Shown here piece by piece: positions 11,869-23,900 of a stretch of 64,000 bases of DNA. The stretch lies in NCBI GenBank assembly GCA_034336665.1, contig CM067568.1, forward strand, positions 15,719,983-15,783,982, read 5' to 3'. The stretch's first letter is position 1. Each line of letters opens with the position of its first letter. Source of the stretch: Luscinia megarhynchos (Eukaryota; Chordata; Aves; Passeriformes; Turdidae). The notes under the pieces are model-generated. The model searched no databases, was not told the origin of the DNA, and saw only the letters and a program-made list of their open reading frames with translations. A program made the translations under genes and the position numbers.

Positions 11869-14800
11869 GTAAGAAAGAGCCTGCATCCTCTTTTGAAACT
11901 TCATCATTAAAACCACGTGAAAACAGAAGCCTTTCTTTTCCTTTCTAGTGACGGGGTTCATGAAATAATGGCCATGTCTTTTGTCTCAAAAAGAACAGAG
12001 GGTCACAGCGTAGGAAATGTGCAGCTTATTTCACTTGTTTTCTTCTGCATCTGGTTAGGTTTGCTTTTATAGTGCGTGCATTTGGTGGGGGCAGGTTAAA
12101 GTTGTCCATGTGTTAAAATGAGGTGGATCTGCTCAGTAAAGCCATGAAACATTAGGAACTCTGTGATTCCCAAAGAAGTGTGTGTGGTAATTATTCTAAA
12201 AATTTTCCAGCTTTTGATACAAAATTAAATGTGATGGTCCCTGACACAATAAAAAATTACTTTAAATTTTGCCAGTTTGAAAAATTAGTTTGTTTTTACT
12301 GCTTGAAACTTCTACTCTGAGTTAATTCACTGCTTTGTGGTTTTTAAAATACTGATTTTATTTCTTTCTGATTGCTGCTACATCTTCTCAGTAACTGAGA
12401 ATATATCATAACTGGAAAGATGATACTTGCAGCTGGCAGGTGCCTTAACAAATGAAGAAAGTTGTTAGTCTTGGAGTGTCACTTTACTTAGCTGCCTTGA
12501 ACCCTCTGTAGTGAGTAAGTGCTGTGGTAAGTGCTGCATGGTGCAGCTGCCTTAGTGCTGGGCTCCTGAAAAGCCCAGATGTGTTTTGGATGTGCTTTAG
12601 AGTCCAGGTGTGCAGACTAACCCCACGGTGGCTCACTGCTTTAAACTCATGGTCCATCCTGCAGCTGAGTGGCAATCTCTGCACAGAGAGGCAGATCCCA
12701 GCCAGGTGGATTGGGAATGCTTTGGCCATGTTCTTCAGCTGGACTACACTGGTTTTTGTCTGCAGTGGTTTGCCCAATGCCACTTAGAAGGATATTTTGC
12801 TTTGCCAAAATATGTTTGCATTTGATTTTTAAAAATTCCAAAATTTGATTTGGAGTAGGTTTTCTTAATGTCAAAGTAGATGGGTGTTAACATCTTCCTG
12901 GCACGTCCTTAACGTTTTTTAATGACTGTAATAAACAGGCCATTATCTGACTGCATACAAGATCAAAAATGATTGAAAGTTACTATCTTCAAGTGTTTGG
13001 TTTTAAGTTGTAAGATGAATTTGTCCCTCAGTGGATTTGGTTTGTAGTAGAGAGAGGCTAAGAATATATTCTCATTAACTTGGCTTTTTGCAGAGATTTG
13101 TGACCTTTGAGAGATTATTTTAGTGTGTCAATTAAGAAATTATGCTGAAAAGCAAAAGGTAATGGGTTTTGCTTATGTTAAAGGAATTTTTTTAGACTTT
13201 AGTTACAAGAAGCACAATCTTTAATTGATTTGAGTTTTATTAAAAATGAGTGCATGGTATAGAACTTCAGGGAAATACACTGTGCAAAATCTCCATGTGC
13301 ATCTGTTCTGCCTTGTTCTAACTTGTGAGATGATGCATAATCATTTTAAGGAATTTCTCTTGTTGTGGCCTATTGTGTACCTGGCATTACATTTTACAGT
13401 GAGCATTTAACTGGAAATGTATTACAGTGAGTGAAACCAGTGGCACCCAAATGCTTGCATGAAAAAAAAAAACTTCAGCTGTGAGTTTGTGGGAGACTTC
13501 AATATTATCTGATTCTAACATGCTGATCTGCTTTACTTTATTAAGCAACAGATGCTGAGGAGTTGATTTATCTAATTAAAGAAATTCCTTTTATGTTTAT
13601 CTATTGCCTAGATGGTTTAATAATGCAAGGTAATGGAAAAAGAGCTTCAAGTATGTTTTCCTGTTTAGCCTAAACTTTTCCATGTCAGCAGAAAAGCTTG
13701 TTTTTATCTTCAAGGGTTTTTGTTTGGGACAGCGAGTTCCACTTGTCAGGTGGAGAGGCACCCTGTTGTGCAGGTCACTTGAGGAGAGGGGAGCTCATTG
13801 GGGTGGAGTGTTGGAGGGCAGATGGTTACTGTGGGAGTGCTTTTTACAGTGCAGTGCATGAAAACTTTATTAGTAAAAACAAACTAACAAAAAAAAAGGG
13901 GGAAAAAAATCAGAAAAAAACTAAAGAAACAAAAAGAGAAAACAAAGCAAGAAGCAAACAAACAAAAACATTTTTCACCCCTCCCAAAACCAAACAAGAA
14001 AAAAGGGGGTTGTAAACAAGAATGTGTAGCAAAAGTCATCATGATAAGTTTGTTTTCATTGGTATGATTTGGTCAGGCTCTGATTGCAGTTGTAAACTCA
14101 TAAAGGGGGAGAGAGATTGCAAGGGGAGCTAATGTACTTGAAGATATTTTCCAACCTAATAGCAGCAAAAAGCTTCTCCTGCCTTGCTTTTCTGCTGTTC
14201 TATCACCTCATGTGACACTAGTGTAAGAACTAGACAGACACAAACAGGAAACACAACTAAAATCCAGAGTTTCACTTAGAAGCAGTGATATATAGGTATT
14301 CTTTGAGCAGGTCTCACTGGACATGGGCATGCTTGCTCTTGCTTGTTGAAGTGGAGACAGAGGGATCTGGTGCTGAGATTCATCAGAGGACACTGAGCTA
14401 GAAGACCCATTTTATCTTGCTGAGGTAGAAATCTTACCTGCCAGCATCTCTTTGACAATGTTGTTAAGTCAGTTTTGCTGTTGTGTGCTATCCTGCCGTA
14501 TGCTGATTGTATTTCTTTGCATTGCAAAGTTTCTTTTTATAAACGATCTCTTTTGAAGGTCATCTTAGCTTAGGAGATATTCCTTTATTTGCTTGGTGGT
14601 GTGACACAGTGACACTGAAAAATGCACTGGCACTGTAATCATTGCAGCATCATTTTTTTTCTCTTTGCAATTGCTATGTCTTCTTTTGTCTTCTCTTGTC
14701 CCTTTAGCATTTGGAATTAGTGATACTCAGTATAAGTCTTTGCAGGCTAGGGAGTCAGATAACAAATATTGTTTATTACACATCCATTTCCTCTTTTTCT

Positions 14801-17560
14801 CCAAATGACTTGAGTTTAAAGAAGGGTGTGAATCCAAGCATGCGTTTCACGAGATATGATCTCAATGCAGCTTGAACTTTGGTCATGGGATCTGAACTTC
14901 CTGTGTCTTTTAAATCATACTGTAGAGGCCTGTGCATTCCTATAACCTTCATAATGGGGCAGACAGATCTGTGCCCTTCTGGTGTCCCTGCACAATGGCC
15001 GTGCCCTCTGCAGGAAGGCTTTGCTGCAGGGGTGAGTAGATTATTCAGTTGTACAAGTGAACACCTCTGTCGGACAGCTGGCAACTTGCTGACTTGTTCC
15101 CAATAGCATAGGGAATACTGACCAACAGCCTACAAGGTAAAAATTGTACCCACACTGGGCTTCCTGATGACCCTGGCCAGAGAGCCATATGATGATTCTC
15201 TTCTGCTTGTCAATTCTGACTCCATTTGGTCTGAAAGTTCAGGTTCAGGAGCTTGTCAGCTGTGTGAAGGTGGCTGTTAACACTGAGCAATATCTCTGCA
15301 ACTCCTGCACAGTGGCCATCCCAAGCCTGTGGTGATGGAGCTGAACAGCATGTGCAAGAGATTATTTGCTGAAACAGATGTGTAGCACAATTTAAAACAT
15401 TTAGATGTTAATTAATTAATTTTTATCTTCTCATCATTGCCCTAAGTGACTGCACTGCTGAATAACTGCTGTGTGGCATGTTTTCCTGGGACATTAAGTG
15501 CCAAAAGGACATAGCTAGATCATGCATTCAGAAACCTGGTGAGGGTGAAAGCTTTAAAAATGCAGGATTTGCAGTTTAGCATCTCAGTGCTTGTGCTGCT
15601 GAGGAGCACTTAGTTCAATTTTCTCAAAAAGTTTGTGTTTAACTTGTGATATTGTTGCATTGGTGTTTCACCTGAGAGTTCAAATAATCTGACATCTCCC
15701 CTTTGTTCAGTGCTGCCCTGGGCCCTTGTGAAAAATGTTCTTTGAGTTCCACTCTGCATGGAAGGGATTTTTTGTTGAGTTTGGTTTTTAAAAATTTTTT
15801 CCTCCATTCATCTTTGGTCTGTGTGTGCGTGAAGGTGATTATATATTATCACAGTCAGAACTAACCACTGCCTTGAAACAAATTCAAGTTAGACGGGGAC
15901 AAAATACTTTGGAATATCTTAATGATTAATGGATGCTCACTGACTGATAAAAAATATTGTTGGCCCCAAGATGTTTCCTCTTCTCCATGCCACTGCTTTA
16001 AACTAATGATTTTTGATTTTGAGCCAAGCACTGAAATTGAAAAAGAATTTGTTTTTCTTGTGTGATTCCGTCTTGTACTGACGTAAAGCAAGCCAAGGAG
16101 AGAAAGTACTATCATGTTTGTTTTGCCCAAAAAAGTAGAAATCGGAAAGAACATAGTAAGCCTTCTTCAGAAGGCCTTTTTATTAAGTCTCACTGCAACT
16201 GCAGGAAAAATATCTTTGAAGGATGTGGCAAACAGCTCATGATAGCCTGTTGAAATAGCTCATCTGGCAGACTGAGGTAGTTGAACACCCAAATGTCTTA
16301 TCTGAGGAGAAGCAGCTGTTTGAACAGTCCTCCCAAATATCCACATTTTATCATGAAAAAAGGGGAAATCTAAGGGTAGCAGTACAGATTGTTATCCTTG
16401 GAAAGCATAGCACAAATATATCAGATTAGGGCCAAAAAGTAGATTATCCACTCCAGGGGTTTTATTGATTGGGAATCCATTTTTAAAGAGTAGTCTTTAG
16501 AATACTTTGTGGTGTCAGAAAATGCAAGCCAAGGTACAAAATGCCCACTCCTGGCTGAGCTCTGCCTGGCTGGAGGTATCTTAGCACGTTCTTGGTCAGC
16601 TATAGCCCTCTCCTCATTTGCAACTTAGTTCCAGGTTTACTCCTACACTTTCTGAAGCTGACAGTCATCTTTCTTCACCTGCCTCAGTTACAAAGTGAGG
16701 TGACTTCTCATCTGTCATTAAAATGCCCTTATTTTGCTCCTTTTTGGAGAAGAAGAGTTGATGCAGTGTATGCAGGGATGGTGTTTCAGTAGTGCTTGCA
16801 TGTAGACATCTAAGGCAGCTCTGACTGCTGGGTGTGTGCAGAGGGAGAACAGCGCCGGAGGACAAGCAAAATGTGGCAAATACTCTCATACTATAAACAG
16901 CAGAACTTTCCTTTATAAAATACTGTGCTCAAGTCTCCCACTCCACTCCCCTGCATCCCATGCTTACCATTCCATTACAGCACAGTGACACAGCCAAACG
17001 ATGGAGACAGAATTCCAGTCTCGCACTATTTCCCACGTGAAGAAAGTGTCTCTGACTGTTTCTGGCCACTGCTGCTCTGCTGTGCTGTGAAGGTTCATTC
17101 CTGCAGGTTCTGGCTCCTGTGCTCTGCCTGAGGGAGGCCCCATTTGTTTTACTCTTGGCTCTGCTGCAGGAACAGTATGGAGAGGTTACAGAGCCATCAA
17201 AAGCTGGAGAAAGAGGGTGATGGTGAACACAAGAGTCCCGAAAGCAAACAGCAGGACTGACAGTAGTCTCCCTGTTACCCTGTGGTGACAATAGCTTACC
17301 ATTTGCAGCAATTCCATGACACTTTAGCATGGTTTATGCATCCTGAGCACTCCTGCTACTGTCCACCTTACTTTGTGTTTGCTAAGTTCAAAATACAGTG
17401 CAAAGTACCAAACCAGTTATAAAATTGTAATTCTGGATATTTGAGTAAATCACCTTCAGGAATGGTGTTTGTTTTATAGAGGGTTGGGAGTATTTTTTTT
17501 TCCTTTAAACTATTTAAACTATTCAGGCTGAGAAAACTGTAGAAAGTAGTTTGGAGAAAG
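11869..17560. other. Gene-poor interval, intronic if the upstream exon is real
   Basis: It holds the A-rich tract near 13.9 kb. Overlapping open frames at 12484-12874 occur on both strands and fit chance in a locally less AT-rich patch. No repeat family or gene recognised. Confidence 0.55.
13873..14003. repeat. A-rich low-complexity tract
   Basis: About 130 bp made almost wholly of A with scattered C and G (AAAC, AAAG and AAAAAGGGGG units) on the + strand. It produces an open frame rich in Lys and Thr that is an artefact of composition. It could be the remnant of an old poly-A tail, but no retroposed body is recognisable before it. Confidence 0.8.
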
Positions 17561-17905
17561 TTGAGGGTTGTTCAGCCTGGAGAAGAGAAGGTTGAGTGGA
17601 GAACTCACAGCAGCTTCTCCCAGTATGTGAAGAGGGCCTACAGGGAAGCAGGAGAGGGATTCTTTATCAAGAACTGTAATGACATGACAAGGAGTAAGGG
17701 GTTTAAACTGAAAGAGGGGAAATTCTGTGCTGTCAGGATGCTGAGGCACTGGAACAGATGGTGGGGGGGTGTGGCTGCCCTATCCCAGGCCAGGCTGGAT
17801 GGGGCTCTCAGGAACCTGGTTTGCTAGAAGGTTCCCTGCCTATTGCAGTGGGGTTGGAACTGGATGACCTTTAGGGTCCCTTCACCCAAATTCAGTGATT
17901 CTATT
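17561..17905 (+). mobile_element. CR1 LINE 3' end
   Basis: Clear CR1 landmarks occur in order on the + strand: GTTGTTCAGCCTGGAGAAGAGAAGG at the start, GGGTTTAAACTGAAAGAGGGGAAATTC near 17700, TGAGGCACTGGAACAG near 17741, CCAGGCTGGATGGGGCTCTC near 17789, GGGTTGGAACTGGATGACCTTTAGGGTCCCTTC near 17852, and a GTGATTCTATT terminus near 17896. The copy is 5'-truncated, as most CR1 insertions are, and carries small deletions relative to the consensus I remember. It has no coding capacity. Confidence 0.92.
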
Positions 17906-20900
17906 GCTCTTTATACTCAGCCTAGCTGTGAACGTAGGATTTGTCCTACAACGCAAGATTTATGATCTCACATGTTTTCTTTGGATTTTTTTTTTTGCAT
18001 GCGTGAGCATTCAAAAGTAGTTTAAGCATTTTTATATTCACTAACAATGTATGTGTACAGGCTTAAACTACAAGCCTTATATGGGGAAAGTATTATAAAT
18101 GTAATGCTTCTAAATAAAAGATTTCATTAGAACTTGCACTGTGAGTCATTGTTGTTATATTAATAGTGTTATTCCCAAATATGGATTTGGAACTGGGCGT
18201 TCTTCATAGTGAATGGTGCAGATGACTTAGAGAAAATAAGTATTTACATTAAATATAAAACTGGGGGGAAACCTCTTTGTTAGTCCGTTATACAGATCAC
18301 TGGGGCATATAATGTTGTTATAATGTAATTCTGAAACTGCAGTACTCTATGCCAGTTGATACTTTGGTATCATCTTAGAAAAGTTTGAGGTTTTTTTTTA
18401 AATATGAGAAAGTGATTAAGACTCAGGATGTGGCACAGAAGTATGCTCATTTTGATACATACTCTTAAAACTGGCCTGATCAGTTTATCTCCCAACTTTT
18501 TGAAATATTTAAATCAAAGAACAATCTATAGAAATATATGTTCATTCTCATAGTTTATCTACATGCAGCTAACAGCAACTCTTCATGGATATTTTATTAG
18601 CCTCTACTAGAACCAAAGATTTAATTCAGAGCTCCAGAATGTGCTGTTACAGGTCTTGTGTGTGTGTGTATTATTCTTCTCTCCCTCTATTTTTTCTTTT
18701 TTTTTTTTAATCCCCCCATAATGTATGTACTTTTTTAATGGGAGTGTCTCACCTCTTGATATAAAACAATGTGGTGACACAAATTCAAGAGAACTGTCAT
18801 CCTTGCTCTTATACAGAATCTTAGGTGGTAGGAAGTGCTCATCTCAGGATTTGAATATTACAAAGCTGTTCCATTAACAATCTGGGGCCAGAACAGGGAA
18901 CAACAAAACACTTCAGATGCCTAATTTTTAATTTGGGTTTTTCTGGGGGGGAGGCACTTAGTCTGCCACCTCTCTCTTTCCCTACAAGTAAACTATTCTC
19001 TGGAGTATGTATTGTGGTCGGGGCTTATAATGGAAGTTGTGCATGTGCAGGGTAAGAAGTGCCCACTAAAACTAGCCATATAATTTATCTGTTTTACACC
19101 AGAACTATTAACAGCCAAATTTACAGCTCATTAGTAACAACTAGGGGCAGTAAATTAACTGTCAGCTTTTATTCCAGTTACTGGGAATTGCAAATACAGA
19201 AGCTTGATATGCAGTGGACACTTTATTTCTGCTTCCTCCCCCTAAGATGCTCTGAGGACTAGAGGTTTTTAATGGGTTGTTGCTGTGAAAGGATACTGAA
19301 TAATTGTATTAAGTGTAGCCATTAGAAAAGCATTTTTCAGTGAATTCAGGCTTTCCATTAAAAGAGAATGGGAGCATGCTTTCCTCCCATGCCCACTGTC
19401 ATACCATACCTATAATAATGATATAAACTGAAGTTCTTTCCTTGCAGCTGTCTTGAGGGGACTCTTGAATATGGCCTTCTTTTAAGCTAAGAAAGAAAAA
19501 GCAAAAACAAAACCTGTTAATGATTTTTTTTTTAAAGTCTCCAATTCCCAGAGTAGTGTCCTGCCAACAATGCAGCACACACCATCACTTTGCTTACTGT
19601 TGCCAGCTTAGCTAAAAGAAAATGGGAATTCTTTAATTTATTCTGTGTGGGAGTGAAGAACAGTGATGCCAAGGGGTGCTAAGGATTAGGAACCTCATGC
19701 ATTGGCAGGAGGCTCCTGCTGAATGGGAGGGAGCTGCAGCACCACTGCTGCTGACTCTGTGCCTGCTGGGTTTATTGGTTTGAGTGCTTTATTTCACAGC
19801 AGTCATGTAGCTACATTACTCAAAGGTGTTGAACACATTATTTTTCAAGACAAGTGTTTGCCTTCCCAGTCAGTTTTAATTATGGGTGTATTCAAGATAC
19901 AGTAACAAGGCATTTTCTGTGGGGCATTTAATCATTATTTTTTCATTATAATATGATTTCATGGAGCTTGTGAGAGGATTTTTTGTAATGAGTGATGGCT
20001 CACAGAACACTGAAGAGGTATTACACTGACTACATATTTAAATATTTTTATGGGGTTAAGTGCTGTGTTTTGTAATATGCTCAAGACACTGCACTTAGGA
20101 TTACTAAAAAAAATCCTTTTTTTTTTAAACTCTAAAAGGCTGTTGAGTCTGACCTTGACAAGCACAAGTTTAGGAACTGAAAGTAATTTGGTTTTTTGCA
20201 AGTTCATTTAATTTTTCATTAAAAAAAAAAATTTCACAATGGTTGAAATATGACTTTTGAAAAAAGAGATGTGGATTCCCATCCAGATTAGCACTCTAAC
20301 ACTGAGCAGTCTGGATGTTAGGTGTTTCCTGCGAAGGTGAATAACATCTCAAACTTAGAATGTGATGCAATCAAGTTATTTTAGGACTTTATTCTTGGGT
20401 AGCTCAAAACAAATAGTGTCAAACCAACATCTTAGTGGTTTTTTCCCAGTGGAGAACTCTCTCTTCATACAAATTCTTTTTCTGTTACTAATTTTTAATA
20501 TGTGTTCCTGGTGCACATTTGATCAATGAGATCTGTCTTTTCAAACAGAGTGATTAATTAACAGGTGAGTGACCTTCCTAGAAAACCCACACACATTTCT
20601 GTCCTAATGATTTTTTTTTCTCCCTGAGCTAAAGACAATATTACTACTGGTTTATGGTTTCTGAAGTGGATGTGTAGAACTTTCCTGTGCTCTGGGGAGC
20701 TGTATTCTCCACTTGAAACAGCATAGTTTATAAAACATGGATAAAAATGTCTAGCCACTTTATAAGGCTCATAAGAACGAATTAACTTGTGCAGTTATTG
20801 AAAAAGACATTTATTCACATTCATTGCATTTATGTAAAGGTAAATAAAGACTGTACAGGGCTCACCACCTGAAAACTCAGGTAAAAATAACTACTTTTTA

Positions 20901-23900
20901 CATTTATAGGTAAGTCTGCATGAAAATAAATACATTTGAAAACAGCAGCTCCAGGGTGAGTAAACATTAGTAAGCCCAGCCATCCTGTCGCTTACCTTAC
21001 AATAATTACTGGTCTGCATTTGAAGAACAAATCTTAATGTTGCCAAACTCCACCTTTTTCCTGCCCAGTCTGTATGTGGGAGAGTCTTTATAAGAATCTG
21101 TTTCCTGTTTCCCAGACAAGGGAGGGGAAAATGTGTTTTCTCCCTGTTCAGAAAACAAAAGGCAGGCAGTGCCTGGGTGCCCATGGCAGCTGCCAGCCGA
21201 GCTGCAGACAGCTGCAGCCCCAAGAGCCCTTGGCTCAGCCCTGGTGAAACAGCCCCTTCTCCACTGCCCATCTCATCAGGATTGACTTGCACACTTGGAT
21301 CACACAGGAGCCAGCCAAGAGGTGACACAAAGGGCTGGATGTGTGGGTTTTATTAGGCCACTTTGACCCAGTCTTGGAAGCATAGAAAAATTGTCATTAT
21401 TTTTCCAGTTTTCTTCCAAGCTCTCTTCCCAAATCCCTTGTTTTCAGTTTTATGGATTAGTTTTTGTCACAGGCTGTTAAGTTTTGAAGAGTGAGTTTTA
21501 CAAGGAACAGTGGCAAAGCAGTAACATGTGCTTAACCCACATGAAAGTAACTATAGCCTTCTCCAATTGCAAACCTAATAAATTTGTAAGGACAGTAAAA
21601 ATGTACAGGATAGCAACAGAATGATTCTTCATTGACTTGGAGGGATATCTGTAGGTGTGGCAGTCATGTTTCTCCAAAACCAAGTTAATTAGTTTAGATT
21701 TTAACAGCTATACCAATTCTGTCCCATATTCTATGAACAAGAGCAGCTTCAGCCTTTTCCCACCTTAAATTTCGAACATTATTCCTATTTCAGCATTCCA
21801 ATTTAAAATAGTACAAATTGAAGCTGCTGTGTTTTAAAGTCAAATCCACTGCTATGGTTTACAGAAATAAATTTTACTTTCATGGAGGCAATGTCAACTA
21901 AGTTAGGGTTCACATCTCTTCTTGATGCTCTCCTTTTAAATAAAAAAAAAACATAATTTTGCTCTCTGGTGGAGAAATGTGCAGTCAATAATGCAGTATG
22001 TGATCAGTTGATGGAGTCACAATGGTCGGATACAGGACAAGTAGTAGTGTGTCGTTGTGTATTAGAGAAGACCTATGAATAAGCTCTCTTAAAAATGATT
22101 CAAGAAAAGTAAGGATTTGGGCTTTTCAGAACATGGTTTTGGAATTATCAGTTCCCATTTCTCTGTTTTGCTCTAGAAAGGAGTTATATTGTGTGTAAGT
22201 TTGCTCTGGCCATAAGCATGTGCACTGACTGTAGGAGTTCTGAAGAACATTTGGTGGGAGGGAGACTGTCTCTTAGTGTTTTGGAGAAATTTAGTGGACT
22301 GAATAAATAAATTGAACTTTTTATATTCTACATGTATTGAAAATCTGGATAAAATAATTAGTTTCCAACTTTGTTACCACAGCACTCTCAATAGGAAATA
22401 AAAAATGAATTTCCACTTCTGTATGTGCAGAATAGTTTATCAATAGTAAATCTCATAGTAAATTTGATAAATAGAAATAGTAAATCTGCTCCATAGCATG
22501 AATAAGTAAGAGAATGATGAGGCAGTTTGTGTTACAAACTATGTCGCAATACAGGTTAAATATTTTTATTGCCATGTTCTTGAAGACCAATTGTAATTTG
22601 TCTGTTCCCCTGTAAGTACATACTGGAATATGGCAATGCAATTTCAAAATAGTCACCTCTCTGAGGATTAAAAAATACTTGCAAAGTGTTTCAGACCATG
22701 CTTCATCTTATATGTAGGAATGTAATCCCCTAGCTGGCCCAAATACATACTTCAAGCTTCCTATACAATTCAAGTTTCACACAATGCTCAGGCTTGATTT
22801 TCTTTGTTTTTATTTAGAGTATCCCTTCAAAGGGTGGTCAGAAAACTGGAAGACTGAGAGATTATTGGGTTTTGGTAATCTTCAACCATGGTGTGCCACA
22901 ACCCCTGTGTTTTCTTACAGTTCTCTGATACATGAGCATGCACTGAACAGCTCCACTTGGATTGCACCTCTCCATTCTCAAGTCCCAGCTTTCTGTTTCT
23001 CCAATTGTTTTCCTGTGTTCTGATGCACTTCTGACTTCCTCCAACAGCAGTACTTCACACCATGTCCTGGCAGCTTGGGACAAAGGGAGAAGCAGCTATG
23101 TGTGATTTTGGTCTTGTTATTCATTTAGGGGAACTGATGAAGGTGCCCAGCCGGGTGCTGTTCTTTGCAAGAATTTCACTCAATTTCACCCCTAGGTCCT
23201 GAAGCATGAGAATGTGAATCAGGTTTTGTTTCTCTGTGTCCATTCAGCCAATTTTTGAACAGCACTGCAGCTTCTGGATTATTTAATATTTGTATGTGTA
23301 CAGAGCAGATGTTTGTTGCCTTCATGGGAATGCAAGGCTGTTTGTGAAGTTACACAAGTAGAACAAATGCCAAGCTGCTGAGCTGTTTCTCACTGCCAGT
23401 CTGTTCTTCTTAAGCAACAATCTGCTAGTAGAAGTTGTTGTACAAAAGCACATGTCTACAGTACAGGAGGAAAATCTGGCTTCCTTTGTTGCATGGTGAG
23501 AGAGCATGGGCTTTCAAGTTTTGCTGGAAACTGACTGTCTGGAATTGGAAATGAGGCAGTAAATGAAGCCCCGGAGAGGGCAGACTGCAGCTTTCACTTT
23601 TAGTAGAGGTGTAATAACATGTAGAAGCTGGGAAACGTCTGCAAGTTCTGGCATGCTTAAGCCTTGGGTTTCTCATCCATCAAGCACCTCAATGGTCTTG
23701 AGTATATGGGCTGTGTTGAGGGGGAGGGTGAGGGTGGGTCATGTTTTTCAGCAAGTTCAGATATGGGTTGGTTATCCTTTCCTGAGTTCTATACATTAAA
23801 GTAGCATTTTTAAAGTGAGACAAAGGACAGCATTGAAGGAATCAGGGGGCATGACTCTGGGTTCTCTCACTGCTGCTCTTGGAATATGTGCAATATTAGG

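Noticed and set aside
13698..14015. 105-codon frame rich in Lys and Thr
   Set aside because: Its second half is produced by the A-rich tract at 13873-14003, so it is compositional.
17561..17827. 88-codon open frame within the CR1 at 17.6 kb
   Set aside because: It lies in the noncoding 3' part of a truncated CR1 and is not reverse transcriptase or any cellular protein.
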